A DNA stretch of 64,000 nucleotides from Gracilariopsis chorda (Eukaryota; Rhodophyta; Florideophyceae; Gracilariales; Gracilariaceae): positions 496,001-560,000 of the forward strand of contig NBIV01000012.1 in assembly GCA_003194525.1 (NCBI GenBank). Direction: 5' to 3'. The position numbers and the translations under genes are program-made. This document shows positions 24,537 through 33,990 of this stretch, piece after piece. A model generated the notes under the pieces. It saw only the letters and a program-made list of their open reading frames with translations. It searched no databases and was not told where the DNA came from. Every line of letters begins with the position of its first letter. Within the stretch, counting starts at the first letter, position 1.

Positions 24537-26284
24537 TGCAAAGGCAGCGAGAAAGTTCGCAGCTTGGTATGGATCTGAGGTGATCAGCTGGTGAATCAGA
24601 TTCACCAGCACGAAGGCTTTGCATGTTCAGGTTTATCAGGTCCGTACAGTAGTAGTACGGTGTCCAAATTCAGAGTCCAGAAGACTTGTCACACGTTGAA
24701 ACGGTTCTGGATTGCACTCCGGAAAGGGCGATGCTCAAAACGAGAGAGTAGAAGGCTAACGCTAACCCTTACCCGTCATATTTACATCTTCTTCCGTGCT
24801 TGGTCTACCACGCCTTTGGAATCCGGATTCATATATGACGACAGGGTAAAATACTACACAAGATGTAGGACGACCACATAAGTCTCCTTTGTTAAGTACG
24901 GAGCTCTGAATATCCATGTTTCTTGCTGCACGAACCAAGCAACGTACGTTCCTCGTATCAGCCGGTTGTTTCCATTATACCCAGAAGACAGGTCAACATA
25001 GCTACTAAAAAGCAGTCTCTCGATAGGTGGCTGCTTGGTGTGGCGGGAGGAAGTGTCATTCCGACTTCAACATACGGAAACCGTATAAAGTAGTCCCTGT
25101 CTCGAAGGCGAAGTTCCCAAAGCAGACCAGGCCGCCGGCCCAAGCATCTCGCTGATTTGCATCAGCAGAAAGCTCGGCATACCATGGCAGGTAGATAGAT
25201 GCAATGTGCCCGAGGCACGAGGCTCGCATTCTCACGCATGATTCCTCATTATAGTGCTGTATAGCCCAGCCAGAAGCAAGTAAGCGTCACAACTGTAGAT
25301 TAGGAACCGCAGCCTTGGCTTTGACGCTCAGCCTACATCGTTCTCAAAATCGGCGGGCTCTCTTTCCACAAAACGGAAGGTTACGAAAAAACGGCGCACT
25401 CGCGACTCAATAAGATCGCCTAAACGGACCTTACGGAAGAGAGAAAAAAAAGTTTTGTGTGTGTTCAAAGATCGCTTGCGGTACTTTCATCATGGTCATA
25501 TGATGTCACCATAAGCAGGCTTACGCATACGTCCACAACTGTCTCTTATGAAAGCACTCTTCAGATACAGTGATCTCTTGCAGGTCATGCTGCTGTTGGA
25601 CATGTTTGAAGCGAAACGTTTTCTGTGTTTGCGATTGGGTTTACGTGGAATGGAGTCCCGCCTTCAATTGCGAGATCTTGATAAAGAATCTTCTTTCGCT
25701 GTTTTTTGTACAACTGATGAAAGCTCCTTTTCTTTTTGTACTAGCACGCAACCTTGGCTCAGTATAGATACCTGTTGACTCACGGCAAGCAACAGTTCTT
25801 GCCTGCACTGTTGTTCTTTACCGCAGGCATTTGAATTGTGTTCCGTTGTGTTAAGTGTTACGTTCACAGCTTTCAACACCTTTGAAACTGGAGGGTTCAA
25901 AAGCCCTCAAGAGTGGGAACAGAACGCCAAACAATATACCATTTGTGTCGAATTTAGTTATGTTGCTTTCCCAACGAATTGAACCAACTCAACGCGGACA
26001 TTGGCGCTCATCGTGATTTTGCAAGAAACAATTCAACACCCACCCACATCGCGTCGAAGAGTGACCAACTTCGGGGACAGGCTGTCCAAGGCCGAGACTA
26101 CAAGCGTTGTCGCGTCACAGGCGACGTGACGTGGAGAATTACATGCAGACTCTGTACTGCAGAGCGGGCGCTCTCCGCGCTACCCGGTTTCCATACAAAA
26201 CCAATTTAAAAGTCAGATCAAAAAGTTAGTGTAACCGATACATAGCACAAATCAGCGCACGTAATAAAACAGCGAGCACCTCAA
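24537..26284. other. 1.75 kb intergenic region
   Basis: No gene recognised. Frames of 61-90 codons on both strands lack motifs. One TAACCCTTA word lies near 24762. The region spans the rhodanese promoter and the 3-prime flank of the tweety-like gene. Confidence 0.45.
24587..24609. repeat. 23-bp perfect palindrome
   Basis: GCTGGTGAATC and GATTCACCAGC flank a single central A. It lies about 50 bp beyond the 24500-24536 hairpin, in the presumed promoter or leader of the rhodanese gene. Confidence 0.93.
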
Positions 26285-27760
26285 TTAGGCAGCATCGTGG
26301 GGCGCATCATCAACGCCTGAGTTCAACCTGCCCTCCCCAATTCCCCTAGTACCCCTCCAAACAATAAGACTCCTAGCAACCTGCATTCCAAACAAACTAG
26401 CAACACCGGCAACGCTTAGGCAAATCGCCAGTCCCAAAAACCCTACAAACAGTTCATATACACCTTGCACAGCCCCATGTCCCGCGGGGGAACAAGCAAC
26501 CCTCTCCAGTTTACCCGAAACCACAATTTGCATCGAGCAATTCAAAGCGCTTTCCACACGAGTGCCCGACCATAACGCCGTTTCCGCAACGCTTTCTGCT
26601 GATGTATTGAGAAGCATCTGAACGGTTTGTACGGCTAGAGAGCTTTGTAGTATTGAGCCGGCTGTCAGTTGAATGCGTTCTCGAACGTCTGTGGACGATT
26701 GAACGGGGCAGTCGAAGCCGGATTGTAGTAGAGCATTGGGTGCTGTTGACTGATTCCCCAGTAGCACTGCGCGGTAGTCGTGCAGCATAACACAAACGTC
26801 GGCAAGAGTTACACCCACACCCGCAGTAACGCCCACGCAGGCCCAGCAAAACATGACAGGCAAAACTATAAAGCAAAGATGTGCGAAGAAACGTATGATA
26901 CGACGTTGATTTTGCAGGGTGAACGCATCAACAAGAAACAGTAGCAGCGGTCCAGAAGCAATTAGTAGGATGACGGTTAACAAGATGATGTACACAAGTG
27001 TTACAGCACGTCTTACGACTACGAGAACATTGCCAATTGCAGTGACGAGTGTGTCCAGGCTTTGACGCAGCGGATTGAAGTTGGGGTAGTTTTGAAGGAT
27101 GTATTGATGCATAGCCGTCAGCGACCTGTCTCCAAACTCGGGCAAAAAATCGCTAAGAGGGTTTGTGGACAATGCTTCTGAGGGCTGAAAACTTCCAAGT
27201 CGCTTTTGAACGAACAGAGCAACATCAACAAACGAGAAGCCAGTAAGTGAAAGATGGTTTGTCAGACCCGCAATAAGGTCCAGGGCGTCATGTGAGGCGA
27301 ATTGCAGAGAGGCGTTGGCAAGCAAAGTGAGCGAGGTAAACGTGAAGATAAGAAAAAGGCAAAGCGAAGAAAACACACATTGTACAAGGGTAGCGGACTT
27401 TGATTTGGAGATTCGATTGATTCTTGCATCCGTTGAAGACTGTCGACAGGAGTACCGCACGACGAGATGAACGAGCATGTATAGCGTGAGAATGGCTGCG
27501 AAGAAGATTGGTAGCAGTGCTGTAAGCGCGACAGGAGACAGATATGAAAAGGAGAATTCAAAAGTATCAGAAGCTGAAGGCCAGCGCGGAACGGAACGGA
27601 AGAAGCCGACAGCGTGCGATGGTTGTACCGGAAGCGAATAGTTCACTCCGGGATAAAGCGACGTCATGACTGTGACCGCGGTACGGACGGAAGCATGGGG
27701 AGTGGCGGTGTGGAAGGCGAGGGGTGAGAAGAAATGGGGGGCCTTATGTTGGAGGGCCAC
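26285..27760 (-). CDS. tweety-like pentaspan membrane protein
   Basis: A 491-residue membrane protein with hydrophobic segments near residues 72-97, 125-148, 248-283, 293-315 and 438-465, and a long exoplasmic loop between the last two. Within that loop, LADVCVMLHDY, a later DCP, and paired cysteines with several N-glycosylation sequons (NQS, NTS, NCS) resemble the loop of tweety-family and plant tweety-related proteins. Animal tweety proteins sit in the plasma membrane and have been linked to anion conductance or lipid handling; function here is not known. The start could be Met1, or Met32 (MTSLYPGVNYS), because the first 31 residues are poorly structured. It follows QTRT2 on the same strand after only 47 bp. 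Confidence 0.6.
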   Translation of the reverse strand: MALQHKAPHFFSPLAFHTATPHASVRTAVTVMTSLYPGVNYSLPVQPSHAVGFFRSVPRWPSASDTFEFSFSYLSPVALTALLPIFFAAILTLYMLVHLVVRYSCRQSSTDARINRISKSKSATLVQCVFSSLCLFLIFTFTSLTLLANASLQFASHDALDLIAGLTNHLSLTGFSFVDVALFVQKRLGSFQPSEALSTNPLSDFLPEFGDRSLTAMHQYILQNYPNFNPLRQSLDTLVTAIGNVLVVVRRAVTLVYIILLTVILLIASGPLLLFLVDAFTLQNQRRIIRFFAHLCFIVLPVMFCWACVGVTAGVGVTLADVCVMLHDYRAVLLGNQSTAPNALLQSGFDCPVQSSTDVRERIQLTAGSILQSSLAVQTVQMLLNTSAESVAETALWSGTRVESALNCSMQIVVSGKLERVACSPAGHGAVQGVYELFVGFLGLAICLSVAGVASLFGMQVARSLIVWRGTRGIGEGRLNSGVDDAPHDAA

Positions 27761-27807
27761 GGCGCACAGCGCTTACAGACGGTGGCCGGTTGACGGAGGA
27801 CACGCGC

Positions 27808-28965
27808 TCAGTACGGACGCGTAGCGAAGCGTGCGGCGAACGAGTCCAATCGTTGATGGTCGACGGCTTCGCGAAGCGCGTGGAACCAGCACAAGAACTG
27901 CCACAAGTTATGCGCGGCGAGCAGCGACACGCCGCTCATCTCGCGAACCTCCAACAAATGCCGCAAGTACCCCACAGACACCGCTCCCCCCTTGCAACAC
28001 GCACACCCGCAATCTCTCGCGATCGGCTCGGTGCAAAGCGTGTTCTGCCGTTCGCGAATCGCCAGTGGCCGCTTCGCGCTGGTCAGTTGTAGCGCGAGCC
28101 CGTTTTCCGCGGCCTCAAACGGGTAGTCGCTTTCCACTATATCCACCCCCGCCGCGACGGCGCGGAGCACCTCCCAGGGCGCCCCGCTTCCGCCCAGGAG
28201 TAGCACGGGCAGGCCTGTTCCGTGCACCGCCCGAGTAACTGCTTCCACGCACTTGAAACGTGTTTCGGCGCTTTCCCCGGCGTAGAGACCTTCTATCGCG
28301 AACGCTGCCGCATTGCAAAGTGTTGCCGCACGGGCTGCGCCCTCTGCTACACGGCGTCGCGTCGACGGACAATCTCCGCCTTGAACCGCGATTACAACAC
28401 CGTTAACACCTCCCTCCTGCGCACAGCGAATGAAAGACTTCTGCAACTTCTCGTTCCGATTAGCTCGACGTTGTAGAACACGCTCGTTAACAGAGTTATA
28501 AAGTGGCATTCCATCACTCAGACTCACACAAAAGTCCGTCTTCATAGCTACAGCAAGGTCCGCAACATCCTTGCATCCAATCCTCAACCGCTGTGATCCA
28601 TCACACACAAAACTCACAACTTCCTTCTTCCCTGCCGTATCGCTCAAGAACCCGTCTGTACCCACCGTTCGCAACGTTAGAAAGAGTATCACATCCTGTG
28701 AACAGGTTGCGCTCTTCGCACTTAGATTGAGATGACGGAATAGGTCTGTGCCTCGTAAGTTATTGTTGCTGTTGAGTGTATGCCAATCACTAATTGGAAG
28801 CGAGTGAAGTCTTGTCGCTCCTTGGGGAGTTGCCCGCTGCGCGAGGGGGACGGGCAGATACGGTAGTTGGCCTTTTTGTGTTACAAGTAAAGGCGCTGGA
28901 GTTTGCTGACGGAGCGACCCACTCCGGATCTCGTGCACTCGTGCCCCGCTCTCCTTCACACTCAT
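27808..28965 (-). CDS. QTRT2: queuine tRNA-ribosyltransferase accessory subunit 2
   Basis: A 385-residue TGT-family protein. In eukaryotes QTRT2 pairs with the catalytic QTRT1 to insert queuine at the wobble position of tRNAs with GUN anticodons. The start matches the family (SGARVHEIRSG, then TPAPLLVTQKG). The TIM-barrel core includes VVIAVQGGD and FAIEGLYAGES. The structural zinc site is complete: Cys319, Cys321, Cys324 and His352. The overall pattern is closer to the QTRT2 branch than to the catalytic subunit (LSDGMPLYN, GVDIVESDYPFE). Red algae can salvage or obtain queuine, so the gene is expected. GC content is noticeably higher here than in neighbouring genes. Confidence 0.9.
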   Translation of the reverse strand: MSVKESGARVHEIRSGSLRQQTPAPLLVTQKGQLPYLPVPLAQRATPQGATRLHSLPISDWHTLNSNNNLRGTDLFRHLNLSAKSATCSQDVILFLTLRTVGTDGFLSDTAGKKEVVSFVCDGSQRLRIGCKDVADLAVAMKTDFCVSLSDGMPLYNSVNERVLQRRANRNEKLQKSFIRCAQEGGVNGVVIAVQGGDCPSTRRRVAEGAARAATLCNAAAFAIEGLYAGESAETRFKCVEAVTRAVHGTGLPVLLLGGSGAPWEVLRAVAAGVDIVESDYPFEAAENGLALQLTSAKRPLAIRERQNTLCTEPIARDCGCACCKGGAVSVGYLRHLLEVREMSGVSLLAAHNLWQFLCWFHALREAVDHQRLDSFAARFATRPY

Positions 28966-29374
28966 CGCTAAGCCTGCTCATCGCCGGTTCCTCACCAACT
29001 CGGCGGACGCCCAGCAAAGCCTGTCCCGTCCTATCTATCGCGGCCAATCCACCACAGTAGAGCACAGCCCCTTCACGAATGTGCGCCGCGACAGCACACA
29101 CACGTACGTACAGTATTCTAAACATGATCACTTTTCTTCCTCCCGGAGCCAAATTCTGTCGACATGCTTCCCAACGCATTGTTGTGAAAGCATCATACCA
29201 TTGCAATCCCGTCGCGTTTATCGTGACAGGCGTCGCCAGCGCGACGAACCAGCCCGATTCCCATGCCTATACTGAATCTCACCTCCCGTCTTTAACTCGG
29301 CCGCCCCCTCCACATGCCGCACGCCACCCCGTTCATCGTCGACCGTGTCCCGCGGTCCCGCTCCGGCAGCTGTC
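28966..29374. promoter_or_regulatory. divergent region, QTRT2 and PMT
   Basis: A 409-bp GC-rich spacer between divergent start codons. Overlapping open frames are composition artefacts, including a 138-codon frame antisense to the PMT promoter side. Confidence 0.5.
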
Positions 29375-31228
29375 ATGACGACCCCACGCCACAAGTTCAT
29401 CGCCTCCCTCATCACCATCCGTCTCCATCTTCGCCGATTCTACCGTTCTTGCTCGTACCCACCGCCACTGCCTCCCCTATCCCAGGCCCCCTCCCCGCGA
29501 TCTCATGGGCGGATCCCCGCACCGCTTCCCGCACGCCCACGTGATTCCCACCCGAAACAAAACATTCTCCCGCCACTACTATTCATACTCGCTCTTCTTC
29601 CCCGTCTGTATCGCATTTCTTACCCCCGAGTGTAGTGTTTGACGAGGTTCATTTTCTCCGCTTCACATCTGGCTACTACAACCGAAAGTACTTTTTTGAC
29701 ATTCACCCTCCGCTCGGTAAGCTCATTTTTGCACTCATTACCTATCTCTTTTGCGGAGCACCTCATCTGCAGTACGAGCTGAACGGCGAGGACTTTGGGG
29801 ACCAATCCTATATCCCGTTAAGGGTTACAAGTGCGTTATTCGGTGCGGCAGTGTCTCCGATAACATTTCTCATATGTCGAACACTTGGCTTGTCACTACC
29901 AGCCAGTTTACTTCCCGCCTTCATACAAGCCTTCGACCATCTTTCAGTTATTGAAGGCCGACTTGTTCTGTGCGATGCACAGCTGATGTTCTTCATGGCA
30001 CTCTGTCTGTTATGTGCGTTGCGGATGTGGCGTGCACCGCCTTATGCCAGAACGCCCTGGGTGATCGCTACTGCCGTTACGGGTGCTGCTGCACTCAGTG
30101 TAAAGTGGACCGCCCTTGTCACACCTGCACTTGTGGCTATTGTGTCTCTCACCGGTCACCCGTTTACGAAGAGACGATTAGCATCGAACCATATCGTACT
30201 GGCTGCGATCACAGCGCTCGCCTTGTATACTGCTTGCTTCTGGCTCCACTTTCGTATTTTGATTTACAGTGGTATGGGAGATCCATTTATGAAGCTCTCC
30301 TTTCAACGAACGTTGATCGGTGGAAAGAACTATTCACCAAATGCTATTTCGGATGGTTTCCTGCATAACTTTGTCTTTCTTAACAAACAGATGTACATCG
30401 CCAACAAGGGGATCAAAGCCCGTCACCGCTGGGAGAGCAGATGGTGGCAATGGATGATTAATATGAGAGGTTTGCTCTACTATAATGAACTTAACGCTGA
30501 TAACAAAATGTTGAACGAAAAGATCTACCTCATCATCAACCCGGTTGTCACGGCGGTTACTCTGGCGTCGCTCCTTGTTTTCGTGGGTATTTGTGTCGCT
30601 GTGTTCATACGCAAACGTGATCAGTCAGAGAAGCCTACACGAAGCCTCAACTTGCAGGCTTTCATCGCTCGTGGTTCTTTCTTTCTGGCGGCGTACGTGC
30701 TCAACTTACTACCATATCTCGGTAAGCAAAAACCCTCCCGTTTCCTTCACCACTGTCACGTGACAAGAATATCGCGATCCCATCCCCCGTGAGAAACATT
30801 GCTGCTGCGCATCAAGCCATTATTCGTTTGTCGAGCTGACAGTTTTCGTTTTCTTTCCTTTTTTTCGCTCACCCGATTTTTCACGGGGTTTGTAGAAGTA
30901 GCACGGTGTACCTTCTTGTACCACTACTGGCCGCCGTTATTTTATGCACTTTTGGCAACTGCGAACATGGTGAATGGAATTCCATCTCGTCGCTTTCAGG
31001 TTTACGTATCGGCGGGCATCTGCATTTTGGTGTTTGCTGCGTTCTTGTATTGGAGTCCTTGGATATACGCTACTCCGATGTCCAAGGAGGCTCATGCTCG
31101 GAGGCGACTGTTCGGTAAGCATTGGCTATAGTGCGAATGTTTGACCAACGCCTTTGTGCATCTCTGTAGAAGGGGAATGGCGCTTGAATTCTAACTGCGG
31201 GTTATATGACCATCCCTTGTGTGAGTAA
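29375..31228 (+). CDS. PMT: protein O-mannosyltransferase (GT39) without MIR domains, frameshifted near the N-terminus
   Basis: An ER multispan enzyme that moves mannose from dolichyl-phosphate to Ser/Thr. The first membrane helix (LLFILALLPRLYRISYP) and the catalytic acidic motif VVFDEVHF lie in different frames. Adding one C to the CCCCC run at 29623-29627 would rejoin them as YPPSVVFDEVHF, the family consensus. Downstream motifs are YFFDIHPPLGKL, IEGRLVLCDAQL, LSVKWTAL and WESRWWQW. Intron 30722-30895 (GTAAGC...GTAG) restores LPYLEVARCTFLYHYWPP. A second intron, 31115-31169, with the same border words gives the tail FEGEWRLNSNC; without splicing the protein ends at 31131. The three lumenal MIR domains of fungal and animal PMTs are missing. 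Confidence 0.82.
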
Positions 31229-33990
31229 CGTTACGTGCACCGTTGGTAGTAGATATAGTAACAGCAGGGTTATGGATGTTGTTGTCCGTTTCAAATACTT
31301 TGTACAGCATATGCACATTAAATTTGACGGTTTAGTCTCCACGCCCATGTAATTGTTGGTAAATGCCCTTACCCTTAGTAAAGGGTTATATTTCCACCTT
31401 CGTAAATGCTAGTAGGCAAAAGCGATACAAGGGTAGTAGATGGCTACTTCGTGCTGGCCGCTAGCATCGCACTTCCTTTGCTCGGCCCGCGCAACGATGA
31501 CAATCAACGGTTTCGGCTTGTCTTTTTATTCGTTCTTGACAAGAAAGCATTATCGTCCCCATTGATACGCTGCACCAGCACTGGATGATCATCCACAGCC
31601 TCTGCCGCTTTTCTACAGGTTCCGTATGCTCGTCTGCATGTGGAACGGGGGTGTGCCAGCTTTCGCCCTTCAGGAAGAGTCCAACGACCTTCCCATCGTC
31701 CTTCGTGTTGCGATTCAGTGAAGCAAGCTCGGCTGTTCTGAATGAATCCCATATGCTTGTGATAGGCTAGCTTTTGAATACCATGTTTCCCCACCCATTT
31801 TTTTCGTAGGTTTAGGTCTTTAATTCGTCTTCAGCAACGAGATTCCAACGCCTTGCCCTTCTCTAGTGATCGCAATCAGAAGTCCAGTTGTTCCTCGCAC
31901 CTCGAGACCCTTGCGACGTATATCCGTTGTCCTGCAAGGCTTTCTCTGTGCCGCATTGCGTTGAGAAACGTATTGAAGCACCCTACCGCAACATTGCTGT
32001 TGACTTGTCCTTCCCTGCATTCCGCAAGAGGCACGCAACAGCTGCCTTTGTACAGCAAGAAGTCTTCTCAGACACCTCACCAATCGATTCTTCACTCGCG
32101 ATATTTCAGGCTCGAGGGACAAGAAAGAAAATAAAATTTCATCTGTCTCTGCCCCGGTTTGACCATAATCATGACCACGTTCATCACGTTGACGCTTTGC
32201 ACTCCAGGACAGATTAGACGAGTATGATACGAGATGTTTAGGTAGCGCGAAATCACACCTACCCGATACGAAATCTTCGCGTTGTAGACCACTTGTTCCT
32301 CGGTTTTGGGAAACTGGAAAAAGCAGGTAAGTATGAGCAATTTCCGCACTGATATATGAGCATTTATCACCAAGCACACCAGCACAGCAAGCAACGTAGC
32401 AAAAAGGGCTGTCCAGCAATACCGGGGCCAGAACGTTTATACCGAATTCGTAACTAAGACATTTCTCATCAACTGTCGTTATTGGCGAGGCATGTAAGTC
32501 GTAATCTCCATCTCAAAGAATGCTGTAGACTTTTGGCATGATGAAACTTTCGAATCCGAATTCGTGTCCATAGCATGATACAGTATTTTGTTATAGCGAC
32601 GAATATGCTGGGAAGTAGAAAAGTTCGGACCTACACAAAAGAAGAAACTACGAGCACAACATAGCTTTATCAAATTTCTGATTGGAAAGAAACCTGTCGT
32701 GGGGTATAAAGCAGGAAATGAGTTCTCTCGCGAAGCTGAACTGTGTAGCGTAATCCGTAGGCTGCTTCGGTGTATCCTTGAGTAGAACAAGAGCCATAAC
32801 TTTGGTGCAAAGTACGTCTAAATCGCAGAAGCTAGTCGAAGCGGATTGAAGCGAAAGAAAAGCTACTGAGCTTGGAGAACTTCATTGAAGAACCCCTCTC
32901 CCTCAAGATACACCAACATTTGGCAACACTGTATCTTACACGACCCGCCTCCGTCTCGCTCGCGGTGTTTGCATGGTGGCTGTAATGCGGCAAATGATTG
33001 CCGCATTGCCACAGCACGTTTATCTCTTCCGATGTCAAAGAAGAACCATCCCCACCGTCCTTGAGGAAGACATCTTCTTTCCTAAGGAAAGAATTTTGGG
33101 GACTTATCGAGAAGCTTCTCCAGAAGCATCATCCTTATCTCTACCTAGCAACTTAAGCAGAAAAGCTCAACGTGGTGGTATATGACAATGCCCAGTAGTT
33201 CAGTCCTGCGCAGTTAGAACTGCTTTATCCGGTTGAGAGTCTTTGGTCTGAATCAAAGTTTTGCGAAATGAGAGCAATATACTGCCGAATCGTTTTTGAA
33301 GCACTGATCAGTTTTTATACGACAGCGTTCGATGCTGTTGTACAGAACCGGAAGGACGGAAGGAGAAGGCGAGCATCAGGAAATTGGACACCACAGGTTT
33401 GCTCCTGTCTTGGTGTAGTACCCTTGCGAGTGCATCACGGCTGCTGCAGATGGGTGAAGGGATGCTGTAGTCATTGGCTACAACCAAACGACTGGAAGCA
33501 GGACCAGGTTTCAGGAATGTGAAGGTCCTTAGAAAGCACTCCTTGTGGTGAGGGATCACAAGCTGTGTGTGATTCACAGCTGTAGCACGTTTTGGACCCG
33601 AGGTAAAGAGAACTGCTAAGCAGGCCTACCGTGCATTCGGAATTAGGAGCACTGGTCATAAAACAACAGCAGAATTCAATGAGTCACGAGCAAAGCTAGA
33701 TGGGGGCATATAATGGGAAGATCAGTTACTAAGCTACGAAGAGCAATACTAAACGAAACAAGCTCCAGGCTTCGACCAGCTACCCTGGTACTCAATAAAA
33801 TATACGATTTGTAGACGAAGCCATGACCCTGAAAAGCCAGCTGAATAGGGTGCGGGCTTCGCAACAAACAAATATAGACAGTTATCGTCAATGAGTCGGG
33901 CATGAGTTAACCCTTACCTAGTGCTCTGAGAACAAAGCCCTTCCTGCTATCACGCCTGACTGCATTCTTGAGTAAGATAGCAATAGGTGC
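31229..33990. other. 2.8 kb region without a resolved gene
   Basis: No confident gene. A 199-codon minus-strand frame at 31820-32419 overlaps a 100-codon frame and a 60-codon frame (31876-32058), also minus strand. None has a recognisable domain, but a multi-exon gene cannot be excluded. TAAAGGGTTA occurs at 31379-31388. Overlapping hairpins CTTGTG/CACAAG and AGCTGTG/CACAGCT occupy 33542-33581. An inverted pair ATTCTTGAG/CTCAAGAAT (33964-33998) straddles the alanine aminotransferase stop codon. Confidence 0.4.

Noticed and set aside
28790-29206. A 138-codon minus-strand frame overlapping the QTRT2 start.
   Set aside because: It overlaps the conserved QTRT2 N-terminus in another frame and has no motif of its own.
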